In this document: piece by piece, positions 27,465 through 36,850 of the stretch | Numbering within the stretch: position 1 is the first letter of the stretch | Layout of the letters: each line of letters begins with the position of its first letter | DNA from: Pseudomonadota bacterium | Lineage (GTDB): Bacteria; Pseudomonadota; Gammaproteobacteria; Burkholderiales; Rhodocyclaceae | Assembly: GCA_018241695.1 (NCBI GenBank) | Contig: JAFEDH010000021.1 | Location: 186,001-250,000 of the forward strand | Direction: 5' to 3' | Length of the DNA stretch: 64,000 bases | Notes under the pieces: generated by a model | The model's input: only the letters and a program-made list of their open reading frames with translations | What the model was told of the DNA's origin: nothing | Databases searched by the model: none | Translations under genes and position numbers: made by a program

Positions 27465-28517
27465 TCAGACCGTCTCCGCCAGACGCGCGTAGGCCGCCAC
27501 CACGGCCTCCGGTCGATAGGCCGCGAGATCGGCGCGGGCCGGATCGGGTGGCGCCGCCAGGCAGCGCCCGATCGCCGCCGCCAGGGCCGGGGCATCACCA
27601 CAGGGCACCAGGCATTCGGGATAGGCGGCAAGAATTTCGCGCGGGCCGGAAGGGCAGTCGGTCGACACCGCCGGCGTACCGCACAGCAAGGCCTCGATCA
27701 GAACATTCGGCAGACCCTCGTGATCGGAGCACAGCACCAGCAGGTCCGCGCCCGCGATCCAGGGATAGGGATTGGCCTGAAAGCCCGCCACCACCACGCG
27801 CCGCGCCAGACTCCGCGCGTCGATCATGGCCTGCAGCGCCGCGCAGGGCGGCGTCAGCAATACCAGCAGATGACCGCTGTCGATACGCGACCAGGCATCC
27901 AGCAGCAGATCGTGGCGCTTCTGGCGGGCGAGGCGGCCGACATGGATCACATAGGGTTGCGCGGGCAGCGCCGCCGAAGCGGTGGCCGCGGCACGGATCG
28001 CCCCGGCATCGAACAGATTGGGAATGGTCGTGACCGGTCCGCCCAGCCCCAGCCGGCGGTGCAGATCATCGGCCACGCCGGCCGAAACCGCCACCAGCGG
28101 GCGGCTGCCGTACATCGCGCGGTAGCGGCCCAGACGCCGCGCGGCACGGCGCGGCGGCAGACGGTCGAGATCGACGGAAAGCGTGTCGGCGATGCGGCAG
28201 ACGTGTCGCGGCAAGCACGCCAGAACGCTCACCTCGTCGGCGAAGGGCAGGGACGACACGATCAGGTCCTGCGGCCCCAGCGCCTGCACGCGGGCACGCA
28301 GCTTCGCCGCCAGCCGGCGCTTGCCCAGCCAGCCCTTGGAGGCGATGCCGCCCAGCGCCTCAACCGGCACGCCTGCCGGCAGCGCATGGTCGATGCGATC
28401 CTCCAGCAGCACCAGGCGGGCTTCATGGCCGCATCCGACGAGGGCGGCGGCCAGCTTTGCCACCGCCTTTTCCGCGCCGCCGCCGGCCAGGTTGGTGAGC
28501 ACGAAGGCGAATCTCAT
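27465..28517 (-). CDS. Glycosyltransferase family 4
   Basis: A 350-residue GT-B fold transferase. The N-terminal Gly-rich loop is LTNLAGGGAEKAVAKLA and the C-terminal sugar-nucleotide site includes VIHVGRLARQKRHDLLL and SDHEGLPNVLIEAL, the EX7E-type motif of GT4 retaining enzymes. The start at 28517 overlaps the upstream GT9 stop as ATGA. Middle gene of a GT9-GT4-AsnB unit; donor and acceptor cannot be read from sequence. Confidence 0.9.
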   Translation of the reverse strand: MRFAFVLTNLAGGGAEKAVAKLAAALVGCGHEARLVLLEDRIDHALPAGVPVEALGGIASKGWLGKRRLAAKLRARVQALGPQDLIVSSLPFADEVSVLACLPRHVCRIADTLSVDLDRLPPRRAARRLGRYRAMYGSRPLVAVSAGVADDLHRRLGLGGPVTTIPNLFDAGAIRAAATASAALPAQPYVIHVGRLARQKRHDLLLDAWSRIDSGHLLVLLTPPCAALQAMIDARSLARRVVVAGFQANPYPWIAGADLLVLCSDHEGLPNVLIEALLCGTPAVSTDCPSGPREILAAYPECLVPCGDAPALAAAIGRCLAAPPDPARADLAAYRPEAVVAAYARLAETV

Positions 28518-29599
28518 CGTGCGCCAGCCGGCCCGGCCATCCGCGCCGCCAGCGCCTGCTCCACCGTGGCGAACACCGCATCCACGGAAATCTCGGCCAT
28601 GGCGGAGGTTTCGCCGCAGCGCGGGCTGCCCGTGGCAGGATGATCGAGCACATGCGCCAGGGGATGATCGAGAGGGCCGGTGTGCGCGGCGGCGGAAAGG
28701 CAGTGATACATCGCCACCATGGGAATGTCCCAGGTGCTCATGAGATGGGTGGGGCCAGTGTCGATGCCCACATAGCAATCAGTCAGCCCCATCATCGCCG
28801 CCGTTTCGCGCAGACTCAGTTTCCCCGCGCAAAGGGTGGCGCGATTGCCCAGGGTCGACTTCAGCCACCCGGTGCGGCGCTTTTCCTCGGCACCACCAAA
28901 AATCAGAAAGTGCGCGGCGGGCCAGCGCGCCACGATCCGTTCGCACAACGCGGCGAAGTGCTCGACCGGCCAGTCCCGGTACGCCTTGGTGGGAAAGCTC
29001 GCCACCTGCAAGCCGATCAGCGGCATGGCCTGCGCGCATCCCGCCGCCACGAGGCGCGCCCGGGCCGCGGCCATTTCGGCAGCATCGGCACGGTACGCCA
29101 GACGCATCCCGTCAGCCGCGATGCCCAGCGCCGCGGGCAGGCGCAACAGCTGGGGCACGGCATGTTCGCTTTGAAAGGCGGGCGGCTCCACGCAGGCGAA
29201 CAGGCGCCGGTTCAGCGCCTCGTCACGCTGCCGGAAAGCCACCACCTTGCCGGCAACACGCAGGGCATAGGCCACCAGCGGTGCGTCGAAGTTGTAGACG
29301 AAAGCCAGGTCATGGCGCTTTCCGCCCAGGCGCCCGCGCCATGGCGCGGTCTTTTTGGTGATGGCGCCCACCCCGGCGATGAAGGGAAGATTGCGGAACA
29401 CCTCGGCCCGTTTGGGATGGCCCAGCACGGTGATGCGGGCGGCCGGGCAAGCCGCGGCCACGGCGCGGATGGCCGGTGTGGCGAAAAGGGTATCGCCGAT
29501 GCGGGAGACCGTGATGAAGAGGATGGAACGGGCGGCGGCCACTGCCGCCGCGCATCCCTGTGGCAGCGCATGATCCGGAATAACGGTCGGGGTCGTCAT
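28514..29599 (-). CDS. Glycosyltransferase family 9 (heptosyltransferase-like), copy A
   Basis: A 361-residue GT-B enzyme. SRIGDTLFATPAIRA near residue 33 has the GD with the catalytic Asp of GT9, and the C-terminal GIDTGPTHLMSTWDIPMVAMY is the donor-binding block of ADP-heptosyltransferases. Expected to add heptose to an inner-core or similar glycan in the cytosol. First gene of a minus-strand unit, divergent from another GT9 at 29705 across a 105 bp gap. Confidence 0.88.
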   Translation of the reverse strand: MTTPTVIPDHALPQGCAAAVAAARSILFITVSRIGDTLFATPAIRAVAAACPAARITVLGHPKRAEVFRNLPFIAGVGAITKKTAPWRGRLGGKRHDLAFVYNFDAPLVAYALRVAGKVVAFRQRDEALNRRLFACVEPPAFQSEHAVPQLLRLPAALGIAADGMRLAYRADAAEMAAARARLVAAGCAQAMPLIGLQVASFPTKAYRDWPVEHFAALCERIVARWPAAHFLIFGGAEEKRRTGWLKSTLGNRATLCAGKLSLRETAAMMGLTDCYVGIDTGPTHLMSTWDIPMVAMYHCLSAAAHTGPLDHPLAHVLDHPATGSPRCGETSAMAEISVDAVFATVEQALAARMAGPAGAR

Positions 29600-29704
29600 C
29601 TGTTAGGCTGGAGAAACCGGCGACCGCACGCTGGCGCGGAAGACCCGGGCAGTTAGAATCCCGATGCTCGAAGCGCGTCATTCTATTCTCAACCGCCCCG
29701 CCCC

Positions 29705-30778
29705 ATGGCCTCCACCGACGATCTCCGGCCGGCATCCACCCTCCCGGCGCAATATGGCGCAGAACCCGCCAGCATTCTGGTGGTCCGGCGCGACAACATC
29801 GGCGACCTGCTGTGCACCACGCCACTGCTGAGCGCGCTGCGCGCCCGCTATCCCGTGGCCTTTCTCGCCGTGCTGGTCAGCAGCTATAACCGGGACGTGG
29901 TGGAAGGCAATCCGGACATCGACGCCGTCTACGTTTTCCCCAAGCGCCAGCAGCAGGGCAACCGCCTGTTTTCCACCCTGTGGCAACGCTGGCGCCTGCG
30001 CCGTGCACTGCATGCGCGCCGCTTCGATGTGATCATTCTGGCCAATGGCGGCTGGCGCTATGGCCGTCATCTGGGCGGCCGGCGTGTGATCGGGTTCATC
30101 GAGCGGGACAACGGCCCGGACGATCAGCCCGATGTGGTGGTGCCGGTTCCCGACAGCACGAGCGTCCACGAAGTCCGCAAGCTGGAGCTGATCGGCCGCG
30201 CCATCGGCGTCCCCCGTGCCGACGGCCCGCTGACCCTGATCCCTCAGCCGGCGCGGGTGGCCGCCATCCGCGCACGGCTGGAGACGGCCGGGTTCGACCC
30301 GCGCATTCCCGCAACGGGCATCCATATCAGCACCCGCCGCGACACGCAGCGCTGGCCGATCGAACACTTCGCCGCACTGATCCGCGCCCTCCACGACCAG
30401 GGTACGCGCCAGTTCCTGCTCTACTGGTCTCCCGGCGCCGAAGACGATCCCATGCATCCGGGCGACGACCGCAAGGCGGCGGCGCTGCTCGATGCGCTGC
30501 AAGGACTGCCGGTCCATCCCTGCCCCACGACGCGGGTGGCGGAACTGGTCGCAGCCATGAGCCTGGCCGACTGCATGGTGTGCAGCGATGGCGGCGCCAT
30601 GCATGTGGCTGCCGCCCTGCATCTGCCCATTCTTTGCTTCTTCGGCGACAGCCACGTGGCCGAATGGCACCCCTGGGGCGTGCCCTGCGAAGTACTTCAG
30701 GACGCGTCGAAACGGGTGGACGCCATCCGCGTGGAAACCGCGCTGGCGGGCTGGCAGCGGCTGGTGGAAAAACGCTAG
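29705..30778 (+). CDS. Glycosyltransferase family 9, copy B
   Basis: A 357-residue GT9 with ILVVRRDNIGDLLCTTPLL at about residues 23-41 and SDGGAMHVAAALHLPIL in the donor site. A signature insert, SPGAEDDPMHPGDD, is shared with the GT9 at 32804 (SPGAEEHRTHPGDD), so these two are close paralogues, distinct from the other GT9s here. Its stop codon shares four bases (CTAG, 30775-30778) with the stop of the convergent amidotransferase gene. Probably an LPS heptosyltransferase of unknown position. Confidence 0.88.
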   Translation: MASTDDLRPASTLPAQYGAEPASILVVRRDNIGDLLCTTPLLSALRARYPVAFLAVLVSSYNRDVVEGNPDIDAVYVFPKRQQQGNRLFSTLWQRWRLRRALHARRFDVIILANGGWRYGRHLGGRRVIGFIERDNGPDDQPDVVVPVPDSTSVHEVRKLELIGRAIGVPRADGPLTLIPQPARVAAIRARLETAGFDPRIPATGIHISTRRDTQRWPIEHFAALIRALHDQGTRQFLLYWSPGAEDDPMHPGDDRKAAALLDALQGLPVHPCPTTRVAELVAAMSLADCMVCSDGGAMHVAAALHLPILCFFGDSHVAEWHPWGVPCEVLQDASKRVDAIRVETALAGWQRLVEKR

Positions 30779-32616
30779 TTCAGTTCGGCGGATAGCTGCG
30801 CCAGCTGGCGCAGGCTCTCCGCCAGCACCAGCAGCTGCAATACCTGCTCGGCCCCTTCGCCACGGATCGTGAAGCGATCGACGAAGGCCTCTGCGGCAGC
30901 GCCGGCAATGCGGCCCGCGGTCAGTGCTTCCAGACGCGCGCCCAGGCCCGGCAGGTGTGCCGCCAGATCGGCGCGCAACCAGTCGGCCACGGGCGGGTTG
31001 AAGCCCTTTTTCTTGCGCCCCAGGACATCCTCGTCCTGTAATGGCGCCAGTGCCGGCCGCAGCATGGACTTGGGCGGACGGGTAAAACGCTGCGCATCCG
31101 GCAGGGCCAGCAGGTGCTGGTACCAGACATGGTCGACCAGGGGCGCGCGGGCCTCCAGCCCGTGCGCCATGGTGCACAGATCGATCTTGCGAAAGACGTA
31201 TTCGGGCAGGAAGTTGGCCATGTCGATCGCCAGCAGGGTGTGCAGTGGCGCGGCATCCGCGTCCGTCATTTCCGGCATGCGCCAGTAATGGGGGCGCGCC
31301 TGATTCATCCCGGGCTGGAGCAGGCGCCGCTGGTTGGGCGTAAAGCCGGAAAACCGCAGGTTGTAGGCATCCGTCCAGGACATGGACAGCTCGCTCAGGG
31401 TCTTGCGCCAGCCGCGTTTTTCCGCATCGGGCAGGGTCGGCAGCGGCAGGCGCAGGGAGCCGCGCCCACGCCCGCGCAGATGCTGGGCATGGCGCTTGTA
31501 GCCGGCGAAAAGTTCGTCGCCGCCGTCGCCGCCCAGCACCACCTTCACTTCCCGTGCGGTCTCCCGCGACAGCGCCCAGGTGGGGAAGGCGGAAGGATCG
31601 GCGAAGGGTTCGTCCAGATCGGCCACCACGGTGGCGAAGTCCCCGGCGATGGCCGGCGCGACCGCCACGATCCGGTGCGGATGCCCGAGGCGGGCGGCGA
31701 TGCGGGCGGCATCCGCGCTTTCATCCATGGGCGAGCCGGGGAATCCGGCGGAAAAGGTCTGCACCGGATGGTTCAGCGCGGCCAGGCGGCAGGCGATCAG
31801 GCTCGAATCCACGCCGCTGCTGAGAAACAGCCCCAGCGGCCGGTCGGCCACGGTGCGCAGCGCCACCGCTTCATCCAGGCTCGCCATCCAGTCCGGTGCC
31901 GGCAGAGGGCGGGCCTGCCAGTAGCAATGTTTGACCAGTTCGCCGCTGTCGAGGTCGTATTCGAGCCAGTGACCATTTTCCAGGCGCTGCACGCCCTGGA
32001 AAACGGTGCGCGGTGCGGGGATGTAGCGATGCGCCAGATAGGCATCGATGGCCTCCGCATCGAATACCCGTTCGGCACGCGGCAGCCAGGGCAGCACCGC
32101 GCGCACCAGGGAACCGAAAGCCAGTTCGCCCTGGCGATGGGCATAGACCAGGGGTTTCTCGCCCATCCGGTCGCGCGCCAGCAATACCTTGCGCCGGCGC
32201 AGATCGAGAATGGCGAAGGCGAACATGCCGCGCAGCCTGGGCAGCAGGGCCTCCATGCCCCAGGCTTCATAGCCGCGCAGAATGAATTCGGTATCGCAGC
32301 GGGTGCGAAAGTCCGTGCCCTGCCGGGCCAGGGCACGGGCCTCGTCGGCCCAGCCATACACCTCGCCGTTGTAGCAGATCCAGACGCTGCCGTCGGCATT
32401 GCTCATCGGCTGATCGGCTTCCGGGCGTGTGTCGATGATGGACAGCCGCGCATGCAGCAGCGCATGCGCGCCGGCGCCGGCGGAGCGCTTCAGCGCCGCG
32501 TCCCAGAACACGGCATGACGGGCGTCGGGTCCGCGCTTGAGCAGGGCGGACAGCATGGCGTCGGCGGTCGTCGCGGATCGGGTGTGCCTGCCAAAAAATC
32601 CTGCAATGCCGCACAT
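30775..32616 (-). CDS. AsnB-type glutamine amidotransferase, surface-glycan copy 2
   Basis: A 613-residue class II amidotransferase/synthetase. MCGIAGFFG supplies Cys2, RGPDAR and RCDTEFILRGYEAWG follow. The usual NGEIYNF is NGEVYGW, a deviation in the glutaminase site region. The P-loop is SSGVDSS (SGG replaced by SSG) and GGDGGDELFAGYKRH is intact. The most divergent of the three copies in the window, so its acceptor may differ. Transcribed alone; divergent from the GT9 at 32804 and convergent with the GT9 at 29705. Confidence 0.89.
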   Translation of the reverse strand: MCGIAGFFGRHTRSATTADAMLSALLKRGPDARHAVFWDAALKRSAGAGAHALLHARLSIIDTRPEADQPMSNADGSVWICYNGEVYGWADEARALARQGTDFRTRCDTEFILRGYEAWGMEALLPRLRGMFAFAILDLRRRKVLLARDRMGEKPLVYAHRQGELAFGSLVRAVLPWLPRAERVFDAEAIDAYLAHRYIPAPRTVFQGVQRLENGHWLEYDLDSGELVKHCYWQARPLPAPDWMASLDEAVALRTVADRPLGLFLSSGVDSSLIACRLAALNHPVQTFSAGFPGSPMDESADAARIAARLGHPHRIVAVAPAIAGDFATVVADLDEPFADPSAFPTWALSRETAREVKVVLGGDGGDELFAGYKRHAQHLRGRGRGSLRLPLPTLPDAEKRGWRKTLSELSMSWTDAYNLRFSGFTPNQRRLLQPGMNQARPHYWRMPEMTDADAAPLHTLLAIDMANFLPEYVFRKIDLCTMAHGLEARAPLVDHVWYQHLLALPDAQRFTRPPKSMLRPALAPLQDEDVLGRKKKGFNPPVADWLRADLAAHLPGLGARLEALTAGRIAGAAAEAFVDRFTIRGEGAEQVLQLLVLAESLRQLAQLSAELN

Positions 32617-32803
32617 GAAAGAGTTTCCGGAAAGCGGGAAGAAGACCGCGTCAACGTCGCGGCCGGGCGATTATAGCGATGCCGCCGGGGGCACCCCTGT
32701 CACGCCAGGCCATGCCACAACGCCATTCCGCCCATGGCGCCGGGCGGCGGCAAGAGCGGTTATAGTCCGCACGCCAGCGGATTCTTCCCACTCCACGCTT
32801 TTC

Positions 32804-33868
32804 ATGCCACCTTCCAGCCCCATGCACCCGCGCATCCTCGTCGTCCGGCGCGACAACATCGGCGACCTGGTGTGCACCACGCCCCTGCTGCACTGCCTGC
32901 GCGAATCGTTTCCGGATGCCTTCATCGGCGTGCTGGCGAACAGCTACAACGCCTCGATTCTCGACGGCAATCCGGACGTGGATGCGGTGTATGTCTATGG
33001 CAAGGGCAAGCACCAGCCCGGCTGGCGCGCACGTCTTCACGCTCTGGCGGTGCGCATCGGGCTGATCCTGCGCTTGCGCCGCAGCGGTTTCGACTGGGCC
33101 ATCCTGGCCAAATCCGGCTTCGACCGGCATGGACTGCGCATGGCCCGTCTGGCCGGCGCCCGGCGCATCGTTGGCTTCGCCGCAGCGCATGCCGCGCCGG
33201 GACTCACCGATCCCCTGCCACCGCCGGATAACGAACGGCTGCACGAAGTGGAAGCCATCGCCGGTTTGTTGCAACCGCTGGGTGTCGACACGCGCGCCGG
33301 CCCCTTGCAGGTCTACCCTGATCCGGACCTCCAGGCCGCGGCCCGTGCCCGCCTCACCGTCGCGGGCGCAAACCGGCGCTGGATCGCCCTGCACATCAGC
33401 GCCCGCGAATCCGGCCGGCGCTGGCCGGCAGAAAAATTCACCGCGCTCATCGAACAGCTCGAAAACAGTACGACCGGCATCGCCCTGTTCTGGTCTCCGG
33501 GTGCGGAGGAGCACAGAACCCATCCCGGCGATGACGGCAAGGCCGGCACGATTCTGGCCGCGTGTGGCGGGCGTTGTGTCGTGCCCTTTCCGACCGCCAC
33601 CCTGCCCGAACTCACGGCAGCCCTCGGCTGCTGCAATCTTTTCATCGGGGCCGATGGCGGCGCCATGCATCTGGCCGCTGCCACCGGTCTGCCGGTCGTC
33701 GCCCTGTTCGAGAACATCGGGCACAAGAAGCACCACTGGTACCCGTGGCAGGTGCCACATCGTCTGGTGTTCGCAAGCACTCAGGATGTTGCCGGCATCA
33801 CCGTAAACGCGGTGGCCGAGGCGACCACCACGCTCCTGCATGTAACGGAAGCACGAACCTCAGACTGA
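32804..33868 (+). CDS. Glycosyltransferase family 9, copy C
   Basis: A 354-residue GT9 paralogous to the one at 29705: ILVVRRDNIGDLVCTTPLL near the N-terminus, GADGGAMHLAAATGLPVV in the donor site and the same HPGDD insert. ATGs at 32804 and 32822 (MHPRILVV) are both plausible; neither has a strong ribosome-binding site. The frame opens at 32537 but overlaps the divergent amidotransferase gene. Its stop overlaps that of the convergent amidotransferase copy 3 by 9 bp. Predicted to add heptose or a related sugar to a surface glycan. Confidence 0.86.
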   Translation: MPPSSPMHPRILVVRRDNIGDLVCTTPLLHCLRESFPDAFIGVLANSYNASILDGNPDVDAVYVYGKGKHQPGWRARLHALAVRIGLILRLRRSGFDWAILAKSGFDRHGLRMARLAGARRIVGFAAAHAAPGLTDPLPPPDNERLHEVEAIAGLLQPLGVDTRAGPLQVYPDPDLQAAARARLTVAGANRRWIALHISARESGRRWPAEKFTALIEQLENSTTGIALFWSPGAEEHRTHPGDDGKAGTILAACGGRCVVPFPTATLPELTAALGCCNLFIGADGGAMHLAAATGLPVVALFENIGHKKHHWYPWQVPHRLVFASTQDVAGITVNAVAEATTTLLHVTEARTSD

Positions 33869-35725
33869 AAAATCCGGCGCGAAACGGCGGAACCACTGCT
33901 CCAGCACCAGCATCGTCCAGATGCGACCGGCCCGGTTGCGGCGACCCGAGTAATGTTCTTCCTCGATGCGGCGCAGGGCTTCGGGGCGGAAGATGCCGCG
34001 CCGGCGCAGTCCGCCCTCGCCCAGGCAGTCATGCACCAGCGGGCGCAGCTCGCCCGCCAGCCACTCCGAAAGCGGCATGACGAACCCCTGCTTGCTCCGG
34101 TGCACGATGTCGTGCGGCAAATGGCGCTCGGCGATTTTTTTCAAAAGGTACTTGCCGGTGGTGCCGCGGCATTTCAGATCGGGCTCCAGGCGGGCGCACA
34201 GCTCGATGAAGCGGTGGTCGAGAAAGGGCACCCGCGCTTCCAGCGCATGGGTCATGGTGGCCCGGTCCACCTTGGTCAGCAGGTCGTCGGGCAGCCAGAG
34301 CCGCAGATCGATGTGCAGCAGGTGATCCAGATACGCCGGCGAATCGCACTCCGCATAGCAGCGGGCGGCGAAGTCGGTAATCGATTCCCGATGGGCGGAG
34401 AGGAAAGCCGGGGTATACAAACGCGGCCGCAGGGCCGCGTCGAAGACGTTGGGAATACTTGAATAGCGCCGCTCGATGGGGCTGGCGATGGCGCGCAGCA
34501 GGCGCTCCTTCATCACCAGCCCGGGCAGGCGGCGCAAAAGTGGCGGCAGCGGCGAAAGACGATGGCCAAGGAGGGAGGAAACGCGCTCCTCCTTGAGCCG
34601 TTTCCAGTAATTGCCATAGCCGGCGAAGATTTCGTCGGCACCTTCGCCGGTGAGCGCCACCGTCACCTGGCGGCGGGCGAAACGCGACAGCAGCAGGGTG
34701 GGCAGCGCGGCCTGATCGGCGAAAGGCTCATCGAAGATGTCGATCCAGCCCGAGAACGCCTCCAGCACATCGCGCGGTTCCAGCATCAGGGTGTGGTGCC
34801 GGCTGCCCACATGGGCGGCGACACGCTTGGCGTACTCGTGCTCACTGCCGGCCACCTTCCCGGAAAAGCCCAGATTGAAGGTGTCAGGCGGTGTGCTGCT
34901 TTGCTGTGCGAGCAGGGCGGCGATCAGGCTGGAGTCGATGCCGCCGCTGACGAAGGCGCCGATGGGCACGTCGGACACCATCATGCGCTGCACCGATGCC
35001 CGCAGCTCAGCCTCGACCTGGTCGGTCGCCTCGGCCTCGGACAGCACCAGCTTGGGACGATAGGTCGGCAGCCAGTAGGAAAAGATGCGCATCGTACCGT
35101 TCTCCACCACCAGCGCCTGTCCCGGCGGCAGCTTGGCCACGTGGTGATAGATGCTGCGCGGAGTCGGCACGTACTGGCATTCGAGAAACAGGCCAATGGA
35201 TTCCAGATCGGGGGTGTTGCTCACTCCGGGATGATGGAGCAGGGCCTTGAGTTCGGAAGCGAAGGCCAGTTGGCCGTTTCGCCACTGGTAGTAGAGCGGC
35301 TTCACCCCCACATGGTCGCGCGCCAGCAGCAAGCGGCGGCGACGCTCGTCCCAGAGTGCGAAGGCAAACATGCCCTGGAGCCGGTCGAGCAGTCCGTCAC
35401 CGTATTCCTCGTAGCCATGAACCAGCACTTCGGTATCGGTACGGGTGGTGAAGCGGTGCCCCCTGGCCTGCAACTCTTCGCGCAGCTCGGCGAAGTTGTA
35501 GATCTCGCCGTTGAACACCACGGCGACCGAGCCATCCTCGTTGAACAGCGGCTGGCGGCCCGCATCGAGATCGATCACCGCAAGGCGGCGATGCCCCAGA
35601 TGGATTTCTCCCTGGTGATACATCCCCTCGGCATCGGGCCCGCGATGGGCGATGGCGCCGGTCATCCGGCGCAGCACACCCTCCGCGTCGGCAATGTCTC
35701 CCAGAAAGCCGGCAATGCCACACAT
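33860..35725 (-). CDS. AsnB-type glutamine amidotransferase, surface-glycan copy 3
   Basis: A 621-residue enzyme with the most canonical motifs of the three: MCGIAGFLG (Cys2), AHRGPDAEG, NGEIYNFAELREEL, RTDTEVLVHGYEEYG, P-loop SGGIDSS (about residue 255) and TGEGADEIFAGYGNYW. It could make asparagine or, as in exopolysaccharide loci, amidate a sugar acid. It starts 12 bp after the GT4 gene at 35738, forming the end of an msbA-GT4-asnB unit. Confidence 0.9.
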   Translation of the reverse strand: MCGIAGFLGDIADAEGVLRRMTGAIAHRGPDAEGMYHQGEIHLGHRRLAVIDLDAGRQPLFNEDGSVAVVFNGEIYNFAELREELQARGHRFTTRTDTEVLVHGYEEYGDGLLDRLQGMFAFALWDERRRRLLLARDHVGVKPLYYQWRNGQLAFASELKALLHHPGVSNTPDLESIGLFLECQYVPTPRSIYHHVAKLPPGQALVVENGTMRIFSYWLPTYRPKLVLSEAEATDQVEAELRASVQRMMVSDVPIGAFVSGGIDSSLIAALLAQQSSTPPDTFNLGFSGKVAGSEHEYAKRVAAHVGSRHHTLMLEPRDVLEAFSGWIDIFDEPFADQAALPTLLLSRFARRQVTVALTGEGADEIFAGYGNYWKRLKEERVSSLLGHRLSPLPPLLRRLPGLVMKERLLRAIASPIERRYSSIPNVFDAALRPRLYTPAFLSAHRESITDFAARCYAECDSPAYLDHLLHIDLRLWLPDDLLTKVDRATMTHALEARVPFLDHRFIELCARLEPDLKCRGTTGKYLLKKIAERHLPHDIVHRSKQGFVMPLSEWLAGELRPLVHDCLGEGGLRRRGIFRPEALRRIEEEHYSGRRNRAGRIWTMLVLEQWFRRFAPDFSV

Positions 35726-35737
35726 GGCGCGGATTCC

Positions 35738-36850
35738 CTAGCGCCGCGCGGCGTGGCCGGACACGGTGGCAGCGAAGATCCGCTCCATCCGGTCGAGCAT
35801 CGCTTCCCGGGTGAACCGGGAGAGGGCGCGTTCCCGCGCCGCGGCACCAAGCCGGGCGGCCAGGGCGGGGTCGCCGAACAGGCGGCGCAAGGCGCTTTCC
35901 AGCGCGGGGCCGGAGCGGGACTCGACCACCAGGGCAGAATGGTCCGGCTCCACCGCCTCGGTGATACTGCCCACCGGCGTGGTGATAATGGGCAGCGCGG
36001 TGAGCATGGCCTGCACCAGCGCCTGTGGCACCCCTTCGTTGGCATAGGAGGGGAGGCAGAAAATATCCAGGGCACGCAGCCAGTTTTCCGGATCCTCGCG
36101 ATGGCCGACAAAAACAACACGGTCGGCGATACCGAGCTCCTCGGCGCGCGCCGCGAGCACCGTGGCCATGGGGCCATCGCCCACCACCAGCAGGCGCCAG
36201 TCTTCCTGCTGCAGCCGGGCACAGGCCTCGAACAGATACAGATGGCCTTTCCAGTCACGCAGGGTGGCCACGATGCCAAGCACGCGGCCCGCCTCCGCAA
36301 GCCCGAGCCGCTTGCGTGACTCGGCCGGATCGCCGGGGTGAAAGCGGGCGATGTCGATCCCGGTGGGCACCGACTCGATCATGCCGGGCGGATAGCCGTT
36401 GCGGGTGATGAGTTCTTCGCGCAGTTTCTCGCCGGTGGTGACAATGAAGTCGGTAGCGCGGGTGTAGAGCCAGCGGGTCAGGTCATTGGTCGGCGTGGGT
36501 GCGGAGATATGGCGGGTGCGCACCATGGGCGGCGCATCGTCCCGGCCCAGGCCGGCCAGTGCCACCAGCCAGGCGTCGGTGGAACTGTGGGTATTGACCA
36601 CATCGGGGCGGTGATGCCTGAGCCAGGCGCGCAGGGCGCGGGCGCCCCGCAGCTTCTTGCGGCCGATGGGCAGGGCTTCCACCGGCACGCCAAAACCTGG
36701 TGCCTCGCTATGGATGCGGGCCTCGGGCGGGCAGAGCAGGGTGACACGATGGCCGCGGGCGATCATGCCCGAGGCTTCGGAGAGGATGCGCAGTTCCTGG
36801 CCGCCCCAGCCGCAGGAGGCTTCGGTATGGACGATGTGCAAGGGTTTCAC
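35738..36850 (-). CDS. Glycosyltransferase family 4
   Basis: A 370-residue GT-B transferase. HTEASCGWGGQELRIL near the N-terminus, then VPTGIDIARFHPGD, GIVATLRDWKGHLYLFEA and SYANEGVPQALVQAM (EX7E-type motif). The first block is typical of core-region GT4s that follow msbA in betaproteobacteria. The start overlaps the msbA stop as ATGA (36847-36850). Role: addition of a hexose to the LPS core is likely; sugar unknown. Confidence 0.89.
   Translation of the reverse strand: MKPLHIVHTEASCGWGGQELRILSEASGMIARGHRVTLLCPPEARIHSEAPGFGVPVEALPIGRKKLRGARALRAWLRHHRPDVVNTHSSTDAWLVALAGLGRDDAPPMVRTRHISAPTPTNDLTRWLYTRATDFIVTTGEKLREELITRNGYPPGMIESVPTGIDIARFHPGDPAESRKRLGLAEAGRVLGIVATLRDWKGHLYLFEACARLQQEDWRLLVVGDGPMATVLAARAEELGIADRVVFVGHREDPENWLRALDIFCLPSYANEGVPQALVQAMLTALPIITTPVGSITEAVEPDHSALVVESRSGPALESALRRLFGDPALAARLGAAARERALSRFTREAMLDRMERIFAATVSGHAARR

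Noticed and set aside
27464..27631. N-terminal extension of amidotransferase copy 1
   Set aside because: The class II glutaminase must begin with Met-Cys; MCG at 27463 satisfies this, and the extension is inside the GT4 gene.
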